Source: Chloroflexota bacterium (lineage in GTDB: Bacteria; Chloroflexota; Anaerolineae; CG2-30-64-16). Taken from it: DNA of 64,000 nt. The stretch is from positions 1 to 64,000 of the forward strand of contig VGOD01000004.1 in NCBI GenBank assembly GCA_016876015.1, in the 5' to 3' direction. Both the position numbers and the translations under genes were made by a program. Shown here piece after piece: positions 40,209 through 49,460 of this stretch. The notes beneath the pieces are model-generated. The model was not told the origin of the DNA and ran no database searches. It was given only the letters and a program-made list of their open reading frames with translations. Positions within the stretch are counted from its first letter, which is position 1. Every line of letters starts with the position of its first letter.

Positions 40209-41372
40209 ATGGCAGACCCGAAGATCACCGCAATCGAACTCCACGAGTACGCTTTCACCCGGAAGGAGCTGGGGACCGACTACAACGGCTTCAACCTGGT
40301 CTACACCCCCAGCGGGGTCATCCACAGCAAAGGCTACATCCTGCGCATCCTCACCGACGTGGGCGTGATCGGCGAGTACGCCGGCGGCGGCGCGGCGGAG
40401 TATTCCACTCTCCCCGGCTTCACCCACTACCTGATCGGCAAGAACGCGCTGGAACGGGAGCGCATCTACACCGACGTGCGGCGGGCGCTGCGCCAGGTGG
40501 CTCGCATCGGCGTGGCGCCGGTGGACATCGCCTTGTGGGACCTGGCGGGCAAATACTACAACGCCCCCATCTACCGCCTCTTGGGAGGTTACAAAGAGGA
40601 CCTGCCTTGCTACGCCAGCACCTATCACGGCGACGAAAACGGCGGCCTGGACAGCCCGGAAGCCTATGCTGACTTCGCGCTGCGCTGTCAGGAGATGGGC
40701 TACCCAGCCTTCAAGATTCACGGCTGGGGCCGGGCGCCCATCAGCCAGGAGATCGCCACGGTTCACGCCGTGCGCCGGCGAGTGGGTGACGGCATGGACC
40801 TGCTCCTGGACCCCGCGTGCGAGTACATCACTTTCGGCGACGCGCTCAAGGTGGGCTGGGCGTGCGACGAGGAGCGCTTCTTCTGGTACGAAGATCCCTA
40901 TCGCGACGGCGGCATCTCGCAGTTCGCCCACCGCAAGCTGCGCCAGCTCATCAAAACACCGCTGCTCATGACGGAGCACGTGCGGTCGTTGGAGCCGCAC
41001 ATTGACTTTGCCCTGGCCGACGCCACCGATTTCGTGCGTGGGGACGTGGGCTACGACGGCATCACGGGGATGATGAAGCTGGCCCACGCCTGCGAGGCGT
41101 TGGGGATTGACATCGAGCTACACGGCCCTGGCCCTGCTCAGCGCCAGTGCATGGCCGCCATCCGCAACACCAACTACTACGAGATGGGTCTGATCCACCC
41201 CAAAGCGCCCGCCAGCGGCGACATCCCCATCTACAAAGGGGACTACCGGGACGCGCTGGATGCCATAGATCGCAACGGTCGCATCCCCGTGCCGCAAGGT
41301 CCCGGCCTGGGCGTGGAGATTGACTGGGAGTGGGCGGCGAAACATCGCACGGGGATGGTGGAGTACCGGTGA
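40209..41372 (+). CDS. mandelate racemase/muconate lactonizing enzyme (enolase superfamily)
   Basis: PVDIALWDLAGKYYNAPIYRLLGGYKEDLPCYASTY; YPAFKIHGWG; MDLLLDPACEY; FFWYEDPYRDGG. Confidence 0.9.
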   Translation: MADPKITAIELHEYAFTRKELGTDYNGFNLVYTPSGVIHSKGYILRILTDVGVIGEYAGGGAAEYSTLPGFTHYLIGKNALERERIYTDVRRALRQVARIGVAPVDIALWDLAGKYYNAPIYRLLGGYKEDLPCYASTYHGDENGGLDSPEAYADFALRCQEMGYPAFKIHGWGRAPISQEIATVHAVRRRVGDGMDLLLDPACEYITFGDALKVGWACDEERFFWYEDPYRDGGISQFAHRKLRQLIKTPLLMTEHVRSLEPHIDFALADATDFVRGDVGYDGITGMMKLAHACEALGIDIELHGPGPAQRQCMAAIRNTNYYEMGLIHPKAPASGDIPIYKGDYRDALDAIDRNGRIPVPQGPGLGVEIDWEWAAKHRTGMVEYR

Positions 41373-41439
41373 TGACTGGGTCGGCCCCGCGTGCGCCCAC
41401 GATCGTAGAGTGATCGCCATATCATCGGGAGGTCAACGT

Positions 41440-42579
41440 ATGCTCACAGATTCTCGCGCTACAGCCACCGTATACATCGGGACCTTCACCACGAAGGGCG
41501 CTGCGGGCATCTACATCGGCCGGCTCGAGATCACCACCGGCGCGTTGGAGATCACGGACGTCGTCGCGGGGGTCGCCAGCCCTGCGTTTCTGGCGCTCCA
41601 TCCGTCGCTGCCCTACCTCTACGCCGTCAATGAGGTGCGGGAATTCGCGGGGCAACCGGCCGGCGGCGTCAGTGCATTCGCCATCCATCCGACCACCGGC
41701 CGACTGACGCTGCTGAACCAGCAGTCTTCGGGGGGCGCGGGGCCGTGCCATTTGAGCGTGGACGCGACAGGCCGCTGCGTGCTCGTCGCCAACTACGGCG
41801 GCGGCAGCGTCGCGGTCCTGCCGGTCGGGGCCGATGGCAGCCTGGGCGAGCGCAGCGATTTCGTCCAGCACCACGGCTCCAGCGTCAACCCCCGCCGCCA
41901 GGGCAAGCCCTACGCGCACTCGATCACGCCTGACCCGACCAACCGCTTCGCGCTGGCGTGCGATCTGGGCGCCGATCGGGTGCTGGTCTATCGGCTCGAT
42001 CCTGCGGCTGGCCGGCTGACGCCGAACGCGATGCCGTGGATCGCGACCCAGCCCGGCGCCGGACCGCGCCATCTGGCCTTGCATCCCAACGGCCGCTATC
42101 TCTACGTCATCAACGAGCTGAACTCCACGCTGGTCGCCTATGCCTTCGACCCCGAACAAGGCGACCTGGCGGAGCTCCAGACCGTATCCACCTTGCCGGC
42201 CAGCTTCACCGGCGAGAACTGGCCGGCCGACGTCCACGTCGCGGCGTCGGGCCTCTTCGTCTATGGCTCCAACCGCGGCCACGACAGCATCGTCATCTTC
42301 GCGATTGACCCTGCGACCGGCCAACTGAGCCTGGTGGGCCACACATCTACGGAGGGTCGCTGGCCCCGCAACTTCGCGCTTGACCCGACAGGGGCCTATC
42401 TGCTGGCCGCCAACCAGGAGAGCAACACGGTCGTGACGTTCCGGCTCGACCGCGAGACCGGCCTCTTGCGGCCGACCGGACACGTGGTCGAGATTCCCTG
42501 TCCGGTGTGCGTGCGCGTGTTGCAGCCCCAGGAGCCGGCCGATGCAGCGCCATCCCCACTTCGCGCTGTGGCTGCATGA
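41440..42579 (+). CDS. lactonase family protein (YbhE-type 6-phosphogluconolactonase-like beta-propeller)
   Basis: TVYIGTFTTKGAAGIYIGRLEITTGALEI; GPRHLALHPNGRYLYVINELNSTLVAYAFD; RBS-like gggaggt before ATG 41440. Confidence 0.92.
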   Translation: MLTDSRATATVYIGTFTTKGAAGIYIGRLEITTGALEITDVVAGVASPAFLALHPSLPYLYAVNEVREFAGQPAGGVSAFAIHPTTGRLTLLNQQSSGGAGPCHLSVDATGRCVLVANYGGGSVAVLPVGADGSLGERSDFVQHHGSSVNPRRQGKPYAHSITPDPTNRFALACDLGADRVLVYRLDPAAGRLTPNAMPWIATQPGAGPRHLALHPNGRYLYVINELNSTLVAYAFDPEQGDLAELQTVSTLPASFTGENWPADVHVAASGLFVYGSNRGHDSIVIFAIDPATGQLSLVGHTSTEGRWPRNFALDPTGAYLLAANQESNTVVTFRLDRETGLLRPTGHVVEIPCPVCVRVLQPQEPADAAPSPLRAVAA

Positions 42580-43387
42580 AGACGCCCAACTGAGCGCGCT
42601 GCTCGGCGCGGAAATCGTCGGCCGGACCATGCTTCATGAGTGGCCGCTGTCGTGTGTGCAACGGCTGCGCCTGGCCGGCGGCGCCACGCGCATCTACAAG
42701 GTGCAGGCGCCGCCGACTGTCGAACCCGCCTTCTATGCCCGCGCCTGTTCGCCGCTGCTGGTCGCGGCCCAACTCATCGAGCACGGGGAAGGTCTTCCTG
42801 CGCTGTTGATGGAAGAGGTCCAGGCGCCCCGGCTGACGGATATCGGCTTGCCGGCCGCGGAGGCGCTCGCCATCGGCCGTGCGGCGCTGGCGCAGATCGC
42901 AGCTATCCGCGGCCACCTGCCTGCGCTGGCCGATCTGCGGACGGCTGCGCTGTGGCTCGCGTATTGGCAGACCGTGCTCGACGATCTGTCGCAGTTGGCG
43001 GAGGCGGGCGTTTTCGTCCGCGTGGACCAGGCCCTGATGCGCGGACTGACCCGGCAAGGGGCGGCGTCCGATGTGTTGGCGGCCTTCGAGTCCCCGATCG
43101 GCTATGTGCACGGCGACCTCACGGCCGGTAATCTGTTCGTGACGCATTCCAGCCTGCGCGTGATTGACTGGCAGCGGCCGCTCTGGGGACCTACCGCGCT
43201 CGACCTGGTTTGCCTTCTGGATTCGCTCGCGCTCGACCCGCGCGCTTTCCTGGATGAGGGCGTGGTGCGGTTGTTCTATCTGCTGCGCATCGCCTGGCTG
43301 ACCCAGTGCGCCAGGCGGTGGTTTCCCGCGGGCGCGGCGACCTATGATTCAGCCATCGTCCGTCTGGCGGCCCGGCTTGTCGCCTGA
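42542..43387 (+). CDS. aminoglycoside phosphotransferase/fructosamine kinase-fold protein
   Basis: GYVHGDLTAGNLFVTHSSLRVIDWQRPLWGPTALDLVCLLDS (HGDxxxxN ... IDW). Confidence 0.8.
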   Translation: MQRHPHFALWLHEDAQLSALLGAEIVGRTMLHEWPLSCVQRLRLAGGATRIYKVQAPPTVEPAFYARACSPLLVAAQLIEHGEGLPALLMEEVQAPRLTDIGLPAAEALAIGRAALAQIAAIRGHLPALADLRTAALWLAYWQTVLDDLSQLAEAGVFVRVDQALMRGLTRQGAASDVLAAFESPIGYVHGDLTAGNLFVTHSSLRVIDWQRPLWGPTALDLVCLLDSLALDPRAFLDEGVVRLFYLLRIAWLTQCARRWFPAGAATYDSAIVRLAARLVA

Positions 43388-43434
43388 ATGTGAGGATCAA
43401 TGATGAGGCGCAGTGGCTAGCGTGGGGTCATGTT

Positions 43435-44022
43435 TCAAGACTGCCATCCTCGGAACACGGTGTTCATCTCGTCCAGAAACCTCTGGAGCGATGGATCAAG
43501 CTGGCCGGCCCGAGCGAGGTCCATCGCCGCCACAATGTCCGCTGCGAACTCGATGCCGCCCAGGCTCGGGGTGATGCCCGCCTGTCGGATCGCCTCGATC
43601 AGCAGCCGTTTGTAACGCGCCTTCTCGCATTTGTGGTCAGGCGGTGCGCAGCCACGACCCAAAACCGTCTTGAAAGCAGCCGAATCCACCAAGAGCCACC
43701 GCTCGATATGTGGATCGGGAACCGCGCAGATCACATGCGCTGCTGTGGCGCCCGTCACCGCCCGGATTTCATTCACGCGCTCCGCAAGCCCCTTGCAGTT
43801 GGCATCGGTTGCTATCACGATCAGATCCGGATAGCCGCCGCGCCCGCGCACAAAGTCGCGCAAGAACTGCCTCAGTTCCTGGATCACGGCGCCGTGGCCC
43901 CTGTGCACGTTGCGCCAATCGAGCGTGATCTCCAGGCCATCCTCGCGAGCCAGGCGTTCGATCAACGCCTTCAAGAACTCATAGTGGGCGTGGTCTTCAA
44001 CGAATAGGGTGATCTCACGCAT
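43435..44022 (-). CDS. TOPRIM/DUF4276-like protein paired with ATPase
   Basis: MREITLFVEDHAHYEFLKALIERLA; PDLIVIATDANCKG; VICAVPDPHIERWLLVD; 8-nt overlap with upstream ATPase gene. Confidence 0.65.
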   Translation of the reverse strand: MREITLFVEDHAHYEFLKALIERLAREDGLEITLDWRNVHRGHGAVIQELRQFLRDFVRGRGGYPDLIVIATDANCKGLAERVNEIRAVTGATAAHVICAVPDPHIERWLLVDSAAFKTVLGRGCAPPDHKCEKARYKRLLIEAIRQAGITPSLGGIEFAADIVAAMDLARAGQLDPSLQRFLDEMNTVFRGWQS

Positions 44023-45400
44023 CGAAGTCGCCTCGAAGAACGCGCTCGGAGACCGACAAATCGGGTTCGGCCTGATCGTCGAGAGACGCTTCGACTTCCT
44101 GCTGTCTTACGAGCGCTCCCCACGCCCTAAAAGGCCGGATTTCCGTTGCTCCGGCGACCTTACGGCAAACGTAGAGAGACTCATCGGGTATCAGGTCCGG
44201 GAGCAAAGTCGAGTGGGTCGTGACAATATACTGCGTCTCCTCCAGTGCAGCGCGGGTTTTCAGCAGCTCGGCGATCAACTTGATCCGCCGCGGATGCACA
44301 CCGTTCTCCGGTTCCTCAAAACCGATCAGCGCAGGCGCTTCTTTGGCGCCGGTCAAGGCCAGCAGACCAAGAATACGCAGCGTACCCTCTGATAAGACGC
44401 GTGCCGGCACCGGAATGCCCTCTTCTCGCAGCCTCAGCTCAACTTCGCCCAGCTCGTTGACCTCGACATCAATGCCGTCAATGTTGGGCAGGAGCGTGCG
44501 CATCGCTTTCTCAACGGCTCGGAACTGAGGCGGATCCAACGCTTTCAGGGTGTTGAGGAACGCGGCCAACTCCTCTCCCATTAAGCCGATGTGGCGCACT
44601 TCCTTCACCGGATTGGCAGCCCTCATCCGCTCGCGCGGCTCAAAATAGAAGAACAACCAGCTCTCGAACTCGCGACGCATCGCCGCCAGATGCGGATAAT
44701 GGGGGGGATAGTGCGGGAGCGACAGGATGCTGTGATCCAAGAACCGCTCGTAATACATCGGATGTGCTTGCCCTTCCAGACGGAGATGCAACCGATTCCC
44801 TTCGCGCGAAAGGAAGGGCTTGCGCTTGCGAGTCGGTTGTCCGGCTTCAGTGAGAGCAGCCAGATACTCGTCTACAACCTGTAGTAGACCGGTCTTGGGA
44901 GAAAACGCGATCTCGATCCGGTAACGCAGATTGCGCTCGCGCACTGGCGGCGCCCCTTTCGCAGCCTCCTCCGCAATCAGGTAGTCAGGAGCGCCTTCGC
45001 GAACGACGGGCGCAGCGATGTCAACTTCCTTTGGCGCCAGACGTTCTGTCTCCCCCTGGCCCGCGCCCTTCATGTCTCTGATCTGCTGGTTTACTGCGTC
45101 TACAACCGTTGGCGACAACCGAACGTCGGCCTCGATGCTGAAGCACAAACGCTCCTGGGCGCGCAGGCCTCTGAGACCATCCTTGCCAAAGGTAAAAGAT
45201 TCCAGAGGTTTTCCCCGATATGGCGGTTCGAACGCGTCCTTGAGCGTCCTACTGGTTGCGAACCTGGCGAATAGCTGGAGGGCGTCCAGAAAGTTGCTCT
45301 TTCCTGCCGCATTTGGCCCAAATAGCACGGCAAGTTCTGAAAGGTTGACGCTAACGTCCTTAAGGGACTTGTACCCTTGGACATGCACTCGAGTTAGCAT
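44015..45400 (-). CDS. AAA_21-type (ABC/SMC-like) ATPase
   Basis: LTRVHVQGYKSLKDVSVNLSELAVLFGPNAAGKSNFLDALQLFARF; SEGTLRILGLLAL...ALIGFEEPENGVHPRRIKLIAELL; TQYIVTTHSTLLPDLI. Confidence 0.9.
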   Translation of the reverse strand: MLTRVHVQGYKSLKDVSVNLSELAVLFGPNAAGKSNFLDALQLFARFATSRTLKDAFEPPYRGKPLESFTFGKDGLRGLRAQERLCFSIEADVRLSPTVVDAVNQQIRDMKGAGQGETERLAPKEVDIAAPVVREGAPDYLIAEEAAKGAPPVRERNLRYRIEIAFSPKTGLLQVVDEYLAALTEAGQPTRKRKPFLSREGNRLHLRLEGQAHPMYYERFLDHSILSLPHYPPHYPHLAAMRREFESWLFFYFEPRERMRAANPVKEVRHIGLMGEELAAFLNTLKALDPPQFRAVEKAMRTLLPNIDGIDVEVNELGEVELRLREEGIPVPARVLSEGTLRILGLLALTGAKEAPALIGFEEPENGVHPRRIKLIAELLKTRAALEETQYIVTTHSTLLPDLIPDESLYVCRKVAGATEIRPFRAWGALVRQQEVEASLDDQAEPDLSVSERVLRGDFDA

Positions 45401-45419
45401 GGCACAGACTCCTGAATGA

Positions 45420-45552
45420 CAGGAGTTACGCAGTGCCGTGCGGAGTAGCCACGAATTGCACGAATTTCACGAATTCAGCCGCCTGGTCAACCCATTTTCG
45501 TGTCAATTCGTGTCATTCGTGGCTGGTTTTCGGCGCCACTGCGTAAGTCCTG
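45420..45552. mobile_element. MITE-like element (133 nt, 16-bp TIRs, candidate 7-bp TSD)
   Basis: TIR CAGGAGTTACGCAGTG (45420-45435) / CACTGCGTAAGTCCTG (45537-45552), 15/16 complementary; flanking TGAATGA at 45413-45419 and 45553-45559; internal inverted cacgaatt arrays. Confidence 0.8.
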
Positions 45553-45640
45553 TGAATGACACCCAGTTATACCGCGTTGATGCCGGTGTTGTAGAACATG
45601 CCCAATGGCAACAGTCGGCTTCAGATCGTGCTCGCAGCCA

Positions 45641-48600
45641 TTATATCAGCAGCGCGTTATTCGGGCAATCCATAGCGGCGGATTGATACGCGCCCTGGAT
45701 TTCCCTGTGCAACGCAATCCCCTCCAGAAAGGTCTTGCGATAGCGACTCTCCGCGGGGATCAGGTCATGTTTGCGCATCATCTCCGCGTGGGCGCGGGCC
45801 AGGAAGCTCCGCGCCTCCTCGGCCCTCCCACCGGCGGCCAGCGCCAGGCTGCGCCGATAGAGGATCTCTTCGGCCAGGCATTCGACCACCTGGGTAAAGC
45901 CGAACTGCTCGAAGATGTCGAGGCTGGTTTGCGACGCGGCGAGCGCCTGGCGAAGATGCTCGTCGCGCGCGGCCGTGTCAGCCAGACAGCCAGCCAATCC
46001 CAGGTGGGCGGCCGTCGCCTCGCACGCGGCCGCCATCTGGTACTGCTGCGAAAGCTGATCCGCGACCACCATCTGCCCGACCTGAGCCGCTAGCTCCAAC
46101 ACCCGGCGCCAATGGCCTTCGCCGCCGTGGGCGTTGTGCAGGATCGCTTCGACCAGCCGCAGCCCCGCATGCCCGATGTCGAGGATTACCCGCTCGCTGG
46201 CCGCGCGAGCAAGCTCGAGCGCAGACCAGGCCGCCTCGAGCTGACCTGAAGCCGCCTGGATCTGCGCGATGCGCAGCAGCGGGAAGAGCTTGTCGGTCGT
46301 CTCGTCCCACAAACCCACGGCCTCCTGCATCAGCGCCAGCCCGCTCTGATAATCGCCCAGATAGATCGCCTCGATCTGGCCGCAGAACATCAGCGCATGG
46401 CCTTCGCCCATCCGGTTGCCGGTCTCCCGGTTGAGGGCAACCCGTTTGCGCTCGAACTCGGTCAACTGACGATAGTAGTCGCCGTCGCGCTCGTGCTGTG
46501 GGCTGAGCGCCGCAAGCAGCCAGGCTTCGGTTTCCTTGTCTGCCAGGCGTTGAGAGATAGCCAGCGCCGCCTGCAAGTACTCGCGGCTGCGCAGCAGGTC
46601 ATCCATGCCATACGCATTGCCGATGCTCAGCAGCAAGCCCACCTCGGTGCGCAGGTCGCCCAGTTGCCGAGACAGAGCCAGCGCCTGGTCGCCGAGCTCC
46701 TGCCAGACCGGGTTGCGGTGCAGATGCTGCAATTCGCCGACAGCGATCAGCGCTAACATCTCGCGGCGTTTGTCGCCCGTTCCCTGGGCAAGAGCTAACG
46801 CCTCCTGCGCCGACTGCAGGCCCGTTTGGAGCTCCTTTTGCGTGTCCGAGCCACTCACTTCGGGCTGTGCGAGCAGCGCGTCCACCAGGAAGGCGGGGTC
46901 ATCGCTCATCTGGCGCGCCAGCGGCAGCAAGGCGCGGCTGTCGGCCCGGCCGGCCGCGATATTGCCCATCAGAAGCTGGACCTGGCGCCGACCCTCGAGC
47001 GCCTCGAACCGCAGCTCGCGAATCGAGCGGAGCTGGTCCGTCTGGGCTGCCTGGCTTTCGATCTGGTCGAGCAACTCCAGGGCGCGGGTGTAGTGTTCCA
47101 GTGCATCCGCGTTGGCATACACTTTCCGTGCATCTTCGGCCGCGCCTAGCGCATGATACAGTTCCCGGTTGCAATCGCCCGCGCGCCGATAGTGATGCAC
47201 CAACAAGCCATGATAGGGCCGGCGAGATTCCGGGCCGACCACATTCTCAATCTGCTCGGCCGCCTGGCGATGATAGGCGACACGTTGCGTGCTGAGCAGA
47301 CTTTCGTACGCGACATCGCGCACCAGAGCAGGGGTGAAGGCGTACTCCATCCCTAAATCGGGCGTCAGGCCCTGCTCCTGGATAAGTTGGCGGCGCTGCA
47401 GGTTCGTCAACCAGGCCGAGACCGGGCTCGGATCGCCCAGCATCGCCTCTAGCACGTTGCGCCAGAACGACTGCCCAATGACCGCCGCCATCTGAAGAAC
47501 GCGGCGCTCATCGGCCGTCAGGCGATCAATCCGCGCCAGCAGCAAGCCACGCAAGCTGCCCGGCATGTCAAACGACCGGATCGGCTGCGTCTGCCGCCAG
47601 GCCCCCTGCGCGTCCTGGCGCACCAGGTCCTGTTCCGCCAATGCGTAGATGATCTCGCGCAGATAGTACGGGTTGCCTTCCGCCTTCTCGACCACCAGGG
47701 ATACGGTTTCGGCCGAGAGCGCCCCCTGACCGAGCATCTGCGCGATCAGCGCCTGACTTTCGCGACGGGTCAACGGCTGCAGGGTGATGCTAGTTACTCG
47801 GTGCGGATACGCGGTTTCCACGTGATGGCGGAACTCCCAGGTTGGCGAGAAGCGATCGGGGCGGAAACTGGCAAGCCAGAGAACCGGCGCGGCGTCGCAG
47901 ATGGGCAGACATTGCTTCAGCAGAGCGAGCGAGCTGGCATCGGCGAATTGCAGGTCGCCCAGGGCCAGAGCCAGCGGACCGCGCTGCGCCAGCGCTGTGA
48001 CCCAGGCGTAGATCGCCTGCGATAGCTGCTTCTGCAGGCCTTCGGCTCTGAGGGAGGCGACGCGTCCGGTCGCATCTTCCTTCACCGGCAGCGAAAGTAA
48101 GATGGCGAGGTAGGGATGGTAGCGTTCGGCCTGGACGCCCCACAAGTCCTCGACTTGCTGGCGCAGCAGGTCAGTCAGGTCGTGAGCGGATTCGCTGCTC
48201 GTCATCTCTAGCCAGTTCCGCAGCAATTCCAGCCAGAGGGCATAGGGCGTCGCCTGGTTGTACGATCGGCAGATGCCGTAGAGCCAGGTCACCGCGGGGA
48301 GAGATCGTTCGCCCGCTTCAACGGCTGGATCTGTGCAAGGTGTGGCGAGCTGGGCGAAGTGTTGGCGCACGCGCTCCACAAGCAGCGACTTGCCCATGCC
48401 CTTCTCGCCCATCACCAACGCGATGCCTCCGCGACCCTCGCACAACGTCTTGACGCATCCTGCGAGCGCCGCGAAGGGCGCCTCGCGACCTGTCAGGGTC
48501 ACGGCCAGGTCGTAGGCCTGGCGGGGATGCGCCGAGGCGCGCATCCGCAGTGGACGGTAGATGGCTATTGGCCGGGCGATGCCCTTGACAACGATCTCGC

Positions 48601-49330
48601 CCAACGGCTGCCACTCGAACCTGGATGCGACCAGGCGATAGGTGTGCGCGCTGACCAGGACCTGCCCAGGCGCTGCCGCGGTCTCCATGCGCGCGGCCAG
48701 CGCCACCCCTTCGCCCATGGCCGTGTCCTCGCGGTGCGTGTCAGCCTGGCCCACGCTGGCGACGACCACCTCGCCCGTGTTGACGCCCACGCGCAGTTTG
48801 AGCTCCACGTTCCACCGCCGCTGCAGGTCATCCGCACACTCGCGGATCGCCTCATGCATCGCCAGGGCGGCCAACACCGCGCGCTCCGGATCGTCCTCGT
48901 GCGCCGCGGCCGCGCCGAAGAACGCGACCAGGCCATCGCCGCGGAACTGATCCACCTGCCCGCCGAACCGGTAGACTTCGGCCGCGAGCAGTTGGAGCAC
49001 GCGATTCATCAATTCGACCCACGCTTCGGTGCCCAGCCGCTCCATCAGGTCGGTGGAGCTGCGCACATCGGCCAGCACGACCGTGGCAATCCGGCGTTCG
49101 CCTGCCAGCGGCGCCAGCGTAGGAGCCCCCGCCGTCACTGCGAGCGAGGTTGGCGAGGCAGTCTCCACCCTCGCCGTGTCGCCGAGCCGGCTGCCGCACC
49201 TGCCGCAGAAGCGATAGGGGGGTGGATTGACGAACCCACAGCCAGGACACGCCAGCCCCAACTGCGCGCCGCACTGGCCGCAATACTTCATCTCAGGTAG
49301 ACTGTGGAAACCGCAGATAGGACACTTCAT
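45641..49330 (-). CDS. zinc-ribbon plus class III adenylate/guanylate cyclase plus AAA ATPase plus TPR-like protein
   Basis: MKCPICGFHSLPEMKYCGQCGAQLG; ATVVLADVRSSTDLMERLG...GGQVDQFRGDGLVAFFGAAAAHEDDPERAV; LVMGEKGMGKSLLVERV; long helical-repeat C-terminus. Confidence 0.92.
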   Translation of the reverse strand: MKCPICGFHSLPEMKYCGQCGAQLGLACPGCGFVNPPPYRFCGRCGSRLGDTARVETASPTSLAVTAGAPTLAPLAGERRIATVVLADVRSSTDLMERLGTEAWVELMNRVLQLLAAEVYRFGGQVDQFRGDGLVAFFGAAAAHEDDPERAVLAALAMHEAIRECADDLQRRWNVELKLRVGVNTGEVVVASVGQADTHREDTAMGEGVALAARMETAAAPGQVLVSAHTYRLVASRFEWQPLGEIVVKGIARPIAIYRPLRMRASAHPRQAYDLAVTLTGREAPFAALAGCVKTLCEGRGGIALVMGEKGMGKSLLVERVRQHFAQLATPCTDPAVEAGERSLPAVTWLYGICRSYNQATPYALWLELLRNWLEMTSSESAHDLTDLLRQQVEDLWGVQAERYHPYLAILLSLPVKEDATGRVASLRAEGLQKQLSQAIYAWVTALAQRGPLALALGDLQFADASSLALLKQCLPICDAAPVLWLASFRPDRFSPTWEFRHHVETAYPHRVTSITLQPLTRRESQALIAQMLGQGALSAETVSLVVEKAEGNPYYLREIIYALAEQDLVRQDAQGAWRQTQPIRSFDMPGSLRGLLLARIDRLTADERRVLQMAAVIGQSFWRNVLEAMLGDPSPVSAWLTNLQRRQLIQEQGLTPDLGMEYAFTPALVRDVAYESLLSTQRVAYHRQAAEQIENVVGPESRRPYHGLLVHHYRRAGDCNRELYHALGAAEDARKVYANADALEHYTRALELLDQIESQAAQTDQLRSIRELRFEALEGRRQVQLLMGNIAAGRADSRALLPLARQMSDDPAFLVDALLAQPEVSGSDTQKELQTGLQSAQEALALAQGTGDKRREMLALIAVGELQHLHRNPVWQELGDQALALSRQLGDLRTEVGLLLSIGNAYGMDDLLRSREYLQAALAISQRLADKETEAWLLAALSPQHERDGDYYRQLTEFERKRVALNRETGNRMGEGHALMFCGQIEAIYLGDYQSGLALMQEAVGLWDETTDKLFPLLRIAQIQAASGQLEAAWSALELARAASERVILDIGHAGLRLVEAILHNAHGGEGHWRRVLELAAQVGQMVVADQLSQQYQMAAACEATAAHLGLAGCLADTAARDEHLRQALAASQTSLDIFEQFGFTQVVECLAEEILYRRSLALAAGGRAEEARSFLARAHAEMMRKHDLIPAESRYRKTFLEGIALHREIQGAYQSAAMDCPNNALLI

Positions 49331-49359
49331 GCGATCACGCTCACAGGTCAATTCACGAC

Positions 49360-49393
49360 AGAGACCGGGCTTCTCGTGAGAAACCCGGTCTCT
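49360..49393. repeat. 34-nt hairpin upstream of the cyclase gene
   Basis: AGAGACCGGGCTTCTC-GT-GAGAAACCCGGTCTCT (one mismatch). Confidence 0.8.
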
Positions 49394-49460
49394 GGCCCGC
49401 CCTCAAGGGCGATGGGTAGGGGCAGCGTCTGTGCGCCTGCCCGCGTGGGCGATGGCGGCT

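Noticed and set aside
41422-42630. 402-aa minus-strand ORF opposite the lactonase gene
   Set aside because: Shadow ORF of a clear lactonase-family CDS.
45438-45686. 82-aa ORF (MRSSHELHEFHEFSRL...CQFVSFVAGF) near the ATPase cassette
   Set aside because: It is a translation of the MITE-internal cacgaatt repeats, not a gene.
48359-49300. 313-aa plus-strand ORF opposite the cyclase domain
   Set aside because: Antisense to conserved cyclase motifs; no recognisable fold.
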